Assembly: GCA_027619545.1 (NCBI GenBank)
Contig: JAQCFT010000009.1
Coordinates: 1-34,702, forward strand
DNA length: 34,702 nucleotides
Direction: 5' to 3'
Source: Verrucomicrobiota bacterium
Lineage (GTDB): Bacteria > Verrucomicrobiota > Verrucomicrobiia > Limisphaerales > AAA164-E04
Positions 19,319 to 27,402 of this stretch are shown piece by piece. The stretch's first letter is position 1. Each line of letters opens with the position of its first letter. The translations under genes were made by a program, and so were the position numbers. Under the pieces are notes generated by a model. It ran no database searches and had not been told where the DNA came from. It saw only the letters and a program-made list of their open reading frames with translations.

Positions 19319-19992
19319 TTCAGCGCCTTCGTCAGCAATTTTTTATTTTTGGCAACGTGGTGTTGGACGGATGATGTTGATTTTGCATTGCTGCCAAGGT
19401 ATGGGAGTTCCAGGACGGTACACTCATTGATCCAGGATCTGAGAAGTTTGGCGTTGGATTTTACGGAAAGATCCGTGTTTTTTCTTCCCATCAAAACCAC
19501 ATGGATGTTTTTGGTAGGCATGAACGATTGCAGGTAGGTGACGTTCAGCAAGACCTGATTGAGGACGCCCAATTTGTTTGGTGCAGTTAAAACGACATGG
19601 GGTCGGAGTGCTTCGGTCACATGACCCAGATGATAATCCGCCCCCAAGGGGGACATCAGCCCGCCTGCGCCTTCGACCAACAATAAGTCACACTGTTTGC
19701 GGGTTTCCTGTATGTGTTCCATGAGTGCCTGTTTGGAAACCTGAATCTTTTCAGGCATGGCTCCCGGGGCCAGAGGCGGTTCAAAATACCAGGGGTTGAT
19801 TTCCTGCAACGGTAGGTCCCGGTGGCTGTGAGTTCGGATATGACGTGCATCGGACCTGGAGCCGGAACAAAACGGTTTGAGGCCCAATGCCTCAACCCCG
19901 AGTGATCGAAGGTGGGACAATGCCATGCAGGTGAACAAAGTCTTGCCTGCTCCCGTATCGGTGCCTGTGATGAATATCAGTTTTCCTTGCAT
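19309..19992 (-). CDS. bioD: Dethiobiotin synthetase BioD
   Basis: BioD closes the ureido ring of biotin: 7,8-diaminopelargonate plus CO2 and ATP gives dethiobiotin. The 227-residue protein has the P-loop GTDTGAGKT (residues 10-18; K17), LKPFCSG (K39, matching the catalytic lysine region of the E. coli enzyme) and the family signature LLVEGAGGLMSPLG. TAPNKLGVLNQVLLN follows, as expected for helix and strand 6. The C-terminus, rich in K, S and N, is divergent. No other biotin gene and no BirA box is visible. It begins seven bases after the gspK stop, so it is the last gene of the pseudopilin operon, and its 3' end overlaps the antiporter gene by 10 bases. No Shine-Dalgarno sequence; translation may be coupled to gspK. 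Confidence 0.94.
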   Translation of the reverse strand: MQGKLIFITGTDTGAGKTLFTCMALSHLRSLGVEALGLKPFCSGSRSDARHIRTHSHRDLPLQEINPWYFEPPLAPGAMPEKIQVSKQALMEHIQETRKQCDLLLVEGAGGLMSPLGADYHLGHVTEALRPHVVLTAPNKLGVLNQVLLNVTYLQSFMPTKNIHVVLMGRKNTDLSVKSNAKLLRSWINECTVLELPYLGSNAKSTSSVQHHVAKNKKLLTKALNYS

Positions 19993-19999
19993 GAGGTGG

Positions 20000-21088
20000 C
20001 TAGTCCCATCGCATGTTGAGCACGGCGAATTGATTTCTTCCCATTCGAATGATCAGGGCCCGAAAGACGCGTGTGTATTGATCGATGCGCGCTTCGACGA
20101 AAACCTCGAAGGTGTTGCTGCGGTTGGTGACGTAGCGTTGCAGTGATTGTAACACATCTGGAGTGATGCTGGGGACCATGGATAGTTCCTGTATTCGAGT
20201 GAACGGAATGTCGTCTTCCGTTCCATCCATACCGTCGAACCCCGCGCGCGTCATCACAATGTCAAACGCCATGTTTTCATCCATTCCAGGAATTAATTGC
20301 AGCACTTCGGCCGATGCCGTGTTGATATTCACCTGCGCCCCGCCAATGGTTGTGAAAATGTCGACCAATCCAAAGGAACCTGCTCCCATACCCGTAGGCA
20401 TGCCCAAGGGACCCACCGCAGGGCTGGCAGCTCCCAATCCAAAGTAAATTTCGGGAGTGATGCCTCGGATGAACAACAATTCGGAAAGGTCATCAATGGG
20501 ACCGTTCTTCACCAGATAGGGGGGGAATGGGGGATTTGGTTCGGTCAAATAATCCTCTTCATCGGCTCCGTTGAGACGAACTGCGACATCCGCGTCCACC
20601 CAGTCCATCAGTGAATCCATGATCACGGCCGATTGGAACGAATCGACTCCCATATAAAGGAGCGCCTGTGCCATGATCGTGGGGCCATGCACATTGATGT
20701 TGAACCGTCTTTCAAGATCTTCGATGCGGACATTGATGATGCCGTCTCCCAAGGGAACTCCTTCCAGTGAAATGGCCGATAACACATCATTGGTACCAAA
20801 GGGGCCGCCCGCCCACATCTGGTTCAGTGCGTCAAACTGGTTCTCGATGGGGATGTTCATCTTTTCGGCCAATACATATTTGGCAAGTTCCACTCCGGAA
20901 CGTCCCATCCATTCCATGTCAGGATCCCGTGTTGTGTTCATGGCCAGACGAGTTTCGATCTTCATCGAAAAACTGAAATGCGCCGCCATGATTCCCAGCG
21001 CCAGCACCACCACCATGACCATCACCAGGGCGATACCTGATTGCCGGGCATGACGCATTGATTCATGGTTGGATGTGGTGATGAACAT
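20000..21088 (-). CDS. Type II secretion minor pseudopilin GspK-like protein
   Basis: This 362-residue protein is the large minor pseudopilin at the tip of the type II secretion pseudopilus. It has a short basic leader before the hydrophobic helix SGIALVMVMVVVLALGIMAAHF, then a mature domain with MEWMGRSGVELAKYVL, VRIEDLERRFNIN and the characteristic SAM-like/helix-hairpin region (IDDLSELLFIRGITPEIY, then VNINTASAEVLQLIPGM). I chose the ATG at 21088, 17 bases after the gspJ stop; 21058 (MRHARQ...) is a good alternative, closer to the helix. As in GspK generally, the usual +5 Glu is missing from the helix start. Order H-I-J-K supports the call. The symbol is left blank because it could serve a type IV pilus-like export system instead of a classical T2SS. 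Confidence 0.87.
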   Translation of the reverse strand: MFITTSNHESMRHARQSGIALVMVMVVVLALGIMAAHFSFSMKIETRLAMNTTRDPDMEWMGRSGVELAKYVLAEKMNIPIENQFDALNQMWAGGPFGTNDVLSAISLEGVPLGDGIINVRIEDLERRFNINVHGPTIMAQALLYMGVDSFQSAVIMDSLMDWVDADVAVRLNGADEEDYLTEPNPPFPPYLVKNGPIDDLSELLFIRGITPEIYFGLGAASPAVGPLGMPTGMGAGSFGLVDIFTTIGGAQVNINTASAEVLQLIPGMDENMAFDIVMTRAGFDGMDGTEDDIPFTRIQELSMVPSITPDVLQSLQRYVTNRSNTFEVFVEARIDQYTRVFRALIIRMGRNQFAVLNMRWD

Positions 21089-21104
21089 GATGTTTCTAAC
21101 AAAC

Positions 21105-21908
21105 TTATTGTTGAATCGGGACGGCTTGGATGGGTTGATTGATTGGAGCGCCGCCAACCGGACCGGTGGGCCGTTGGAAATTGGCGCCCACGGTTTGGGA
21201 AGGAATCTGCACGATGCGTTTGATGAGTCGGTTTTCATCGACTTTGCCGCTTTCAGGCGAAACAAAACCAAGGGAAAAACGCATCATGGCTGGCAATTGG
21301 TTGGTATAGATCCATTCCGGCAGCCACTCACCCGTTCTGACATCCAGAAATTCCAATGTGAACTGCCCCACATTTTTTGCCAACACCATGGGATAAGGTT
21401 CTTTCCCGTTTTCAAGGGGGGCCAGGATGGGGTTTTGTCGCATGATGAGCTGGTGGACATTGTTGGTGGGTTCCACGCTGAATGTCACACGTCGAACGGG
21501 TTGATCGTAGAACAGACCGCTTCCCGGAAACGACGACGGCAGTCGGGACACCAAACTGAACGCAGCGTAGTTTTCAGTGGTGTCCGTCAGAAATGCGTAG
21601 TATGGGAGGTTTGCTTCGTAGATGACAGCAGAGGTCATTGCATCGGTCAAGGCACGGACGGCTACGCGATTGCGGTGCGCTTCCACTGCTGCCGTGATTC
21701 CGATCTGGGAGCTTTGCACAATGGCCTGCCAGGATGCAAAAATTGCCACCATCAAACCTCCCAACACACCAATCGCGACCATGATTTCAATCAGTGTGAA
21801 GGCGCCCAGACGTGGTGCTTTTTTCAAACCCTGCAGATCAGTCGTCTGAGGTGTTGCGGATTTGTTGAAGGGGACTTGCAGCCCTATGTTTCTTGGTGGG
21901 ATGTTCAT
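21105..21908 (-). CDS. Minor pseudopilin GspJ-like protein
   Basis: This 267-residue protein has a type III (prepilin) leader of 36 residues, ending RLGA before FTLIEIMVAIGVLGG, with Glu at +5 (E41) and a helix that anchors it in the inner membrane until assembly. The unusually long leader (family members often have 6-10 residues) may be real or may reflect an internal start, but no closer ATG is available. Its start overlaps the gspI stop by ATGA (21905-21908), a sign of translational coupling, and AGGAG (21919-21923) lies 10 bases upstream. The mature domain is beta-rich and Pro/Gln-rich at the C-terminus (GPVGGAPINQPIQAVPIQQ). Position between the GspI-like and GspK-like genes supports GspJ. 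Confidence 0.82.
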   Translation of the reverse strand: MNIPPRNIGLQVPFNKSATPQTTDLQGLKKAPRLGAFTLIEIMVAIGVLGGLMVAIFASWQAIVQSSQIGITAAVEAHRNRVAVRALTDAMTSAVIYEANLPYYAFLTDTTENYAAFSLVSRLPSSFPGSGLFYDQPVRRVTFSVEPTNNVHQLIMRQNPILAPLENGKEPYPMVLAKNVGQFTLEFLDVRTGEWLPEWIYTNQLPAMMRFSLGFVSPESGKVDENRLIKRIVQIPSQTVGANFQRPTGPVGGAPINQPIQAVPIQQ

Positions 21909-22339
21909 CGTGGCAATACTCCTCTTTGAACTCCCATGTTGGGACGCCAGAGCAGGATGCTGTTGCGGGACTGGCGCATGCTGTTCTCGGACATCCAGTG
22001 AATATTGTAATCGACGCGGAACAATCCATTTGTGGCGACCTCATCAATAAACCCGTCCACCGTCACGCCCGGATGCGCATCTTCATAAGCAATTTTGACA
22101 TCAATGGGCAGTGGTCCTATCTCCAGAAAATTGGTCATTGACAGCAGGGACGGAAGGCTGGTGCGATCCACATCCAGTGTCTGCAGGATGCGGGCGGTGC
22201 GCAGGTGCTGACTGGTCAGTTCCAGAATCGCAAACACCGAGGTGAAGAAGATCGCAATGGCGATCATGACTTCCAACAGGCTGAATGCTTCCTTGAAGCA
22301 GGAAGAACCGTTTTTCTGGTTGGTGAGGGTGATCTTCAT
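21905..22339 (-). CDS. Minor pseudopilin GspI-like protein
   Basis: This 144-residue protein starts with a short basic leader, then EA before FSLLEVMIAIAIFFTSVFAILEL; cleavage is expected after A18, giving F at +1 and Glu at +5 (E23). Size and position in the H-I-J-K order fit GspI, the minor pseudopilin that forms the tip complex with J and K. The soluble domain is short and contains an LRTARILQ helix. It begins 12 bases after the gspH stop and overlaps the gspJ start by four bases. No Shine-Dalgarno sequence precedes it. Confidence 0.8.
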   Translation of the reverse strand: MKITLTNQKNGSSCFKEAFSLLEVMIAIAIFFTSVFAILELTSQHLRTARILQTLDVDRTSLPSLLSMTNFLEIGPLPIDVKIAYEDAHPGVTVDGFIDEVATNGLFRVDYNIHWMSENSMRQSRNSILLWRPNMGVQRGVLPR

Positions 22340-22351
22340 TGGATTAAAGGA

Positions 22352-22957
22352 TTAATAATCCATGTACTTTGGATCCGATAAACTGGGAAGCCCGGTGATG
22401 GGATCAAGCATGATGATGCGGCGGTCCTCATTCAGCAGGACCGTCACCATGAACTCATCAGAAGTCCCATTGGGGTAAAAGCGAATTCGAGCTTCTCCGG
22501 CTCCTCCATCAATCAGATCCACAAAATTAACCCAAATTTCCTCCAAAGCGATGTTGTAATCCAGAGTGCGTCGGAATCCGTCCAGTTCTTCAAAATGAGT
22601 CCTGGACTTGCGGGAGTTGTTGCCGGAAATGGGGTCTGGATTGAGCATGTCCTCGGGCAGACCGGGATTCTCAGGTCCAAGCAGCCGAGGATTGACCGCC
22701 TGGCGCACGTAAAGGGCGTAGGAATCGTTGTCGGTGTTGATGACCAGTTCCGCCACCGTCCCTTTCAGGATGGCCAGGGCTCGGGCTTGTTTACATCCGT
22801 CCATGATATCCATGGTCGCTTTGGCGATGCCGTGTTTTTCCAGCGCGCGCAGCATATTGGGAACACCCCAGCCAAGCATCAGCAAGACAATGCCGGTGAC
22901 CAGCATCACTTCGATGAGGGTAAAAGCATGTTGCTTGCTGTGGTGTTTGAGCTTCAT
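22352..22957 (-). CDS. Minor pseudopilin GspH-like protein
   Basis: This 201-residue protein has a leader of 11 residues (MKLKHHSKQHA) and the prepilin helix FTLIEVMLVTGIVLLMLGWGVP with Glu at +5 (E16). The mature part has KATMDIMDGCKQARALAILKG and a VAELVINTDNDSYALYV strand pair, as in GspH/FimT proteins, which are minor pseudopilins with a beta-sheet head. Its ATG overlaps the gspF stop (22954-22957), so translation is probably coupled. A region rich in Asn, Pro and Ser near residues 95-120 (NPDPISGNNSRKSR) is unusual for the family. GspG, the major pseudopilin, is absent from this cluster. Confidence 0.8.
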   Translation of the reverse strand: MKLKHHSKQHAFTLIEVMLVTGIVLLMLGWGVPNMLRALEKHGIAKATMDIMDGCKQARALAILKGTVAELVINTDNDSYALYVRQAVNPRLLGPENPGLPEDMLNPDPISGNNSRKSRTHFEELDGFRRTLDYNIALEEIWVNFVDLIDGGAGEARIRFYPNGTSDEFMVTVLLNEDRRIIMLDPITGLPSLSDPKYMDY

Positions 22958-24246
22958 CGGCTGCCAATGGAGGAGGTGATCTGGAACATGGCGGAAAGGA
23001 TGCTGAACAGCAATCCTCCGACCCCGATCGCCATCAGGATGATCATGGCCGGTTCGACCAGATTTGTCATGACACGCAAGGCGATGGTCAGTTCGTTTTC
23101 ATACGTTTCCGCCACGCTTTGCAGGGAGCCGGGAACGTCGCCGGTTTCCTCACCAATTTTGATCAGGTCGATCATCAATTGAGGAAACACCTTGCTGCGG
23201 GCCAGTGGCTGGGAAATGGTTTTACCGTCAGTCACATCCTCGCGCGTTTTGGCGATTGCTTCTGCCAGGACCACGTTCGGAATGACTTTTTCCGTGATTT
23301 TCAAAGCTGTCAGGACGGGGACGCCGTTTTTCAACAGCGTCGCCAGAGTGCGGGCGAACTGGCTGAACAAGTTCAATTTAAATACCTTACCAATGACTGG
23401 AAGTGTCAGTTTCCAACGGTCGATGGCTTGCCGGCCTGACGGGTTTGAGCGGAATCGTTGGTAAAAGATCATGAACACCACCAACACCAACGGAGCCAGC
23501 CACCAGTAGGTCGCGGAAATCCGACTGATCGTGATCAAAGCCTGCGTTGAGGCGGGCAGGGGAACTTTCATGTCGGTGAAAATCTGCGTGAATTTCGGAA
23601 GGATCACCGTCATGAACAACGCGATGATCCCCACGCCCACCGAGCCCACGATAACCGGATAGATCAAGGCCGAGACAAACTTTTGCCGCACTTCAGCAAA
23701 TCGTTCGAAATGATCCGCCAGTCGTTGCAGAACCTCTTCCAGAGCGCCGCTTTGTTCCCCGGCACGGATCATGTTGATGTAGAGGTCGGTAAAGATATGG
23801 GGCTGCTTGGCCATGGCGTCGGAAAGGCCTTTTCCTTCCATGACGTCCTGACGCAATTGTTGGCTGACTTCCTGCGGAATGCCTTTGGATTCCAGATGGC
23901 TCATGCTGTTGAGCGCTACGGTCAGGGGCATGCCGGAATGGAGGAGATTGGCCAATTGCTGGGTATATGTTGCAAGTTCCTGTAGTTTTGGTTTGCGTTT
24001 GCGGCTGAATATCTCGCGCAGGATCGGGGGAGCGGAACCTTCGTTGGCGGCCGCTGTAGCGCGACCACGTGGCGAACGCACCTGTTTTGCTGCTTTGGCG
24101 CCCTTGCCCTTCACGGCGTCCAACGCTATGGGCAACAAGCCTTCACGCTCGATCTGCGACAAGGCCGCCGACCGATCCGGGACATCAATCACTCCCTGAA
24201 CCAGTTCGCCGCTTCGCTTGCGCGCTTTGTAGGAAAATTGTGGCAT
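22954..24246 (-). CDS. gspF: Type II secretion inner-membrane protein GspF
   Basis: GspF is the inner-membrane platform protein of type II secretion and type IV pilus systems. The 430-residue product shows the two tandem T2SSF domains: first about residues 100-225 (LATYTQQLANLLHSGMPLTVALNSM), second about 300-425 (FARTLATLLKNGVPVLTALKI). Three hydrophobic segments are seen, at about 195-225, 250-270 and 400-425. The short N-terminal domain opens with MPQFSYKARKRSGELVQGVID, typical of GspF. Residues 46-80 are low-complexity and rich in K, A and R and look like a flexible linker. It is the first gene of the F-H-I-J-K-bioD run. The outer-membrane (GspD) and ATPase (GspE) components are not in the window. 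Confidence 0.93.
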   Translation of the reverse strand: MPQFSYKARKRSGELVQGVIDVPDRSAALSQIEREGLLPIALDAVKGKGAKAAKQVRSPRGRATAAANEGSAPPILREIFSRKRKPKLQELATYTQQLANLLHSGMPLTVALNSMSHLESKGIPQEVSQQLRQDVMEGKGLSDAMAKQPHIFTDLYINMIRAGEQSGALEEVLQRLADHFERFAEVRQKFVSALIYPVIVGSVGVGIIALFMTVILPKFTQIFTDMKVPLPASTQALITISRISATYWWLAPLVLVVFMIFYQRFRSNPSGRQAIDRWKLTLPVIGKVFKLNLFSQFARTLATLLKNGVPVLTALKITEKVIPNVVLAEAIAKTREDVTDGKTISQPLARSKVFPQLMIDLIKIGEETGDVPGSLQSVAETYENELTIALRVMTNLVEPAMIILMAIGVGGLLFSILSAMFQITSSIGSR

Positions 24247-24379
24247 AAACCTTTAATCTAATGAACACGCGACGCATGCAAAGTTGCGCCCGAGCCCACT
24301 TTAAGCCGGCCAGCAGGCAGGTCAAGATGTTCCAAGTGCTTCAAATCGTGACTTGCACCACAACAGCCCGACCTTTTTC

Positions 24380-25768
24380 TCACTTGCCGAGGCAGAATTG
24401 GCTGAAGATGGAGTCCAGAAGATCTTCAGTGGTGGTTTCTCCAACAATTTCCCCAATGGCCCCGACCGCAATGCGCAGGTCCATCGCCATGAGTTCCAGC
24501 TCCAAATCGTTTTCCAGTCCGGTCCGGACGGTTTCAAGTGCCGTCTTGGATCGGCTGAGCGCGTCCTGATGTCGGCTGTTGATCATCACCTCCAACATCT
24601 CAGCCGATATTTCTCCGGACCATACCTTGTCTCGAATGGCGTCTTTGAGGGGCTCCAGTCCGGCCCCGGTTTCACAGGAAACCTCAATCCAGGCATGTTT
24701 TTTTTCTTCACGGAGTGAGGGGTGGCTTTCCAGATCCGATTTATTAAGGATGTGAAGGCAGGCTTTCAGATGCTGCTTGTCCAGAAAGGCCAGGTCCTCT
24801 TCATGCAATGCGGCGGTACCGTCCACAACGTGGAGTACGAGTTCGGCCTGCTCGATGCTTTTTCGGCTGCGACGGATACCTTCCTGTTCGATCACATCAC
24901 TGGATTCGCGCAGACCTGCCGTATCAATAAAAATAATCGGTATCCCTCGAATGCTGGCGGTTTCTTCAATGGTGTCTCGAGTGGTGCCTTCGACATGGGA
25001 CACGATTGCTCGATCGTGCCCGAGGAGCTGGTTCAGCAGGCTGGATTTACCGGCGTTGGGCCGGCCCACGATGGCTGCCCGGATGCCTCGTCTCAGGATG
25101 CGCCCCTCACGGGCGGTTGCCAACAGACGTGACATGAAATCCAGTGAGAACTGGAGTCGATCCACCATTTGAGTGCGTGTATCCGGCGAAATATCTTCAT
25201 CAGGAAAGTCGATGTGTGCCTCAATGTGAGCAAGCAGGGACATCAACTGGTTGCGCAGCTCCCTGATTCGTTGACTTAATTTACCTGCGAGTTGCTCGTT
25301 GGCGGCGGTGAGGGCGAGTTCGGTGCGGGAATGGATCACATCCGCGACCGCTTCGGCTTGGGTCAGGTCGATGCGACCGTTCAGAAAGGCTCTGAGGGTG
25401 AATTCACCCGGTTCCGCCAGTCGCGCTCCCTTTTCAAGGAGCGTATCCAGAACCATCTTTGCCGGCAGAGTGCCTCCGTGTGTGGATATTTCCACCACGT
25501 CTTCACGTGTAAACGTGCGAGGCGCCTTGAAAACACTGACCATGACTTCGTCCACGGTTTTGCCATCCTGTTCAATTCTTCCGTATTGGATGGTGTGTGT
25601 GGAGGCCAGTGATGGCTTGAGGGATGACTTGCCGATGGGGGCGAACACGGCATCCACGATGTGCAAGGCCTGTTTTCCTGATACACGGATGACCGCCAAC
25701 CCTGCTTCACCCATGGGGGTGGCGATGGCGGCGATGGTGTCGTTGATGGTCTGATGAGGGCGGTCCAT
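24380..25768 (-). CDS. mnmE: tRNA modification GTPase MnmE
   Basis: MnmE, with MnmG, adds the aminomethyl or carboxymethylaminomethyl group to uridine 34 of tRNAs reading two-codon boxes. The 462-residue protein has the usual three parts. The N-terminal tetrahydrofolate-binding domain (1-120) starts NDTIAAIATPMGEAGLAVIRVSG and includes FTREDVVEISTHGG. A helical domain (LNGRIDLTQAEAVADVI) is interrupted by the G domain with G1 GRPNAGKS (235-242), G2 region GTTRDT, G3 DTAGLRES and G4 NKSDL. The C-terminal FCLGK (C459) is the catalytic-cysteine motif, a variant of FCIGK. It lies 15 bases after a small hypothetical gene and about 130 bases before gspF on the same strand. Confidence 0.97.
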   Translation of the reverse strand: MDRPHQTINDTIAAIATPMGEAGLAVIRVSGKQALHIVDAVFAPIGKSSLKPSLASTHTIQYGRIEQDGKTVDEVMVSVFKAPRTFTREDVVEISTHGGTLPAKMVLDTLLEKGARLAEPGEFTLRAFLNGRIDLTQAEAVADVIHSRTELALTAANEQLAGKLSQRIRELRNQLMSLLAHIEAHIDFPDEDISPDTRTQMVDRLQFSLDFMSRLLATAREGRILRRGIRAAIVGRPNAGKSSLLNQLLGHDRAIVSHVEGTTRDTIEETASIRGIPIIFIDTAGLRESSDVIEQEGIRRSRKSIEQAELVLHVVDGTAALHEEDLAFLDKQHLKACLHILNKSDLESHPSLREEKKHAWIEVSCETGAGLEPLKDAIRDKVWSGEISAEMLEVMINSRHQDALSRSKTALETVRTGLENDLELELMAMDLRIAVGAIGEIVGETTTEDLLDSIFSQFCLGK

Positions 25769-25783
25769 ATGGAAACGAAGGAA

Positions 25784-26044
25784 TTAGTGCCGATGTCCGT
25801 GGCAGTTTCCTTGTGCGTTCTCCGCATCGCGTCCCATCAGGAACAATCGGGCTTTTTCGTAACTTTTTTTGTGCAGGTAGTGGAGCAGGGATGGATCGGT
25901 GTCACGTGGAAGCATGGCGGTTTGCTGATCGATTTTTTCGAAAATGCCCATCAGGTTTGGTTGCCCCTGTTTCGATGCCAGTTGGGCCACGGCCTCTTCG
26001 AGTTCGTTCAGGCTTTCCAGAATGTCGGTTTCCAATGTCGTCAT
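25784..26044 (-). CDS. Small hypothetical protein upstream of mnmE
   Basis: This 86-residue ORF starts with MTTLETDILESLNELEEAVAQLAS, an acidic amphipathic helix, followed by a segment with PNLMGIFEKIDQQTAML and SLLHYLHKKSYEKARLFLMG. It ends in a short Cys/His-rich tail, GNCHGHRH, which could bind metal. I do not recognise a family. It is supported as a gene by tight spacing to mnmE (15 bases), composition like a folded helical protein, and lack of a competing gene on the other strand. An upstream in-frame start at 26083 would add 13 residues. Confidence is moderate because no known domain is visible and no Shine-Dalgarno sequence precedes the ATG. Confidence 0.62.
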   Translation of the reverse strand: MTTLETDILESLNELEEAVAQLASKQGQPNLMGIFEKIDQQTAMLPRDTDPSLLHYLHKKSYEKARLFLMGRDAENAQGNCHGHRH

Positions 26045-26141
26045 GATGGTTAATGGTATTCCTTCAATACCCGGATTAATCAATGGCGAAATGTGTCCTT
26101 TTTATGTCCATCTTGGATGAAATTCCTGGTAGCTTGCGCTC

Positions 26142-27371
26142 ATGTGGCTGCGTTTAATTGCTTTTTTAATGAGTTTCATCGTTTCAGGTTCGATCCATGC
26201 CCAGGATACGATTCCATCCATGGCTGAGGCAGGATTGCCTGTTTTTTTGCCTGCAGGTTTGTCAAATGAAAGGTCGCGTCAGATTTGGGAGTCAACCCGT
26301 CGGGAGCAGGTTCTCGCGGCTTTTGAAACCTACGTTTATGGAAAGGCCCCTGAAGGCGGCTACACCTTGGGTTTTGATCGGATCGAATCATCGTCCAGGC
26401 AACCAAAGCTAAACGCAGAGCGTCGGCGAATGGTTGTGAACATTCAAACCGAACGAGGCATGGCCTCGATCAAAGTGACCCTCTTTTTGCCTTTGGAACA
26501 CTCAGGTTCGGTGCCGGTGTTTTTGGGGATGCATTTATTTGATTCTTCCAGAGAGCTTCCGGTGATCGGGCAACCGTGGGCGCACCCAACCGATTCGACG
26601 TCCACTTTGTCTTTGGAGGATCCCTCTGTGGTGCTGCGTATGATCCTCAACCGCGGGTACGGATTTGCAACCATCGACGCCAACGATGTGGATCCGGATG
26701 AACATGATGGATTCAAGAATGGCGTACACGCACTCTTCCATGACGAAACGCAACGGCATGCTCCTGATGACTGGGGGACTCTGGCTGCCTGGGCCTGGGG
26801 ATTGAGTCGCGCTCTGGATGCCTTGGAAAGGGAAGAGGATGTGGATGCGTCGAAAGTGGCTGTGATAGGTCATTCACGCATGGGTAAAGCGGCTTTGTGG
26901 GCCGGGGCGTTGGATTCCAGATTTGCGATGGTGATTTCCAATGATTCGGGTTGTGGAGGCGCCGCGATCAGTCGACGTCAGACAGGGGAAACGGTGGCAC
27001 ATATCAATCGCGTCTTTCCTCACTGGTTCTGCGGGCATTTTCATGCCTTTGGTGACAGGGAACAAGCTTTGTCTGTCGATCAGCACATGCTGATTGCATT
27101 GGCGGCTCCAAGGCCTGTTTACGTGGCCAGTGCCGAAGAGGATGCGTGGGCTGATCCAAGAGGTGAGTTTCTGTCGGCTTTTTATGCTTCGGAAGTTTAC
27201 CGGTACTATGGGCTGAGCGGATTGCATCCCGACGAACGGCCATTGATGAACCAATCGATCGGTGACAGAGTTGGGTATCACATTCGGTCGGGCAGGCATG
27301 ATATCACTGCCTTTGATTGGAAATGCTATCTTGATTTTGCCGATCGGCATTTTTTGGGTAAGCAGCCTTGA
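26142..27371 (+). CDS. CE15-like glucuronoyl esterase, exported
   Basis: This 409-residue alpha/beta-hydrolase has a Sec signal (residues 1-20, ending SIHA). It resembles carbohydrate esterase family 15, which cleaves ester bonds between glucuronic acid side chains of xylan and lignin alcohols. Supporting features are FYVYGKAP-like EAFETYVYGKAPEGG, the nucleophile elbow GHSRMGKAALWAGALD (S245), the following NDSGCGGAAISRRQTGE region, RVFPHWFCGHFH with aromatic residues that line the sugar site in family members, and GRHDITAFDW with the catalytic His (H386). Acidic residues near AEEDAWADP (332-337) could complete the triad. The next gene, 31 bases on, is an exported FAD oxidoreductase, probably in the same operon. 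An alternative is a general acetyl-xylan-esterase-like hydrolase of the same clan. Confidence 0.85.
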   Translation: MWLRLIAFLMSFIVSGSIHAQDTIPSMAEAGLPVFLPAGLSNERSRQIWESTRREQVLAAFETYVYGKAPEGGYTLGFDRIESSSRQPKLNAERRRMVVNIQTERGMASIKVTLFLPLEHSGSVPVFLGMHLFDSSRELPVIGQPWAHPTDSTSTLSLEDPSVVLRMILNRGYGFATIDANDVDPDEHDGFKNGVHALFHDETQRHAPDDWGTLAAWAWGLSRALDALEREEDVDASKVAVIGHSRMGKAALWAGALDSRFAMVISNDSGCGGAAISRRQTGETVAHINRVFPHWFCGHFHAFGDREQALSVDQHMLIALAAPRPVYVASAEEDAWADPRGEFLSAFYASEVYRYYGLSGLHPDERPLMNQSIGDRVGYHIRSGRHDITAFDWKCYLDFADRHFLGKQP

Positions 27372-27402
27372 CGTTTTTTCCCGGTTTCGGGTCAATGCAC
27401 CT

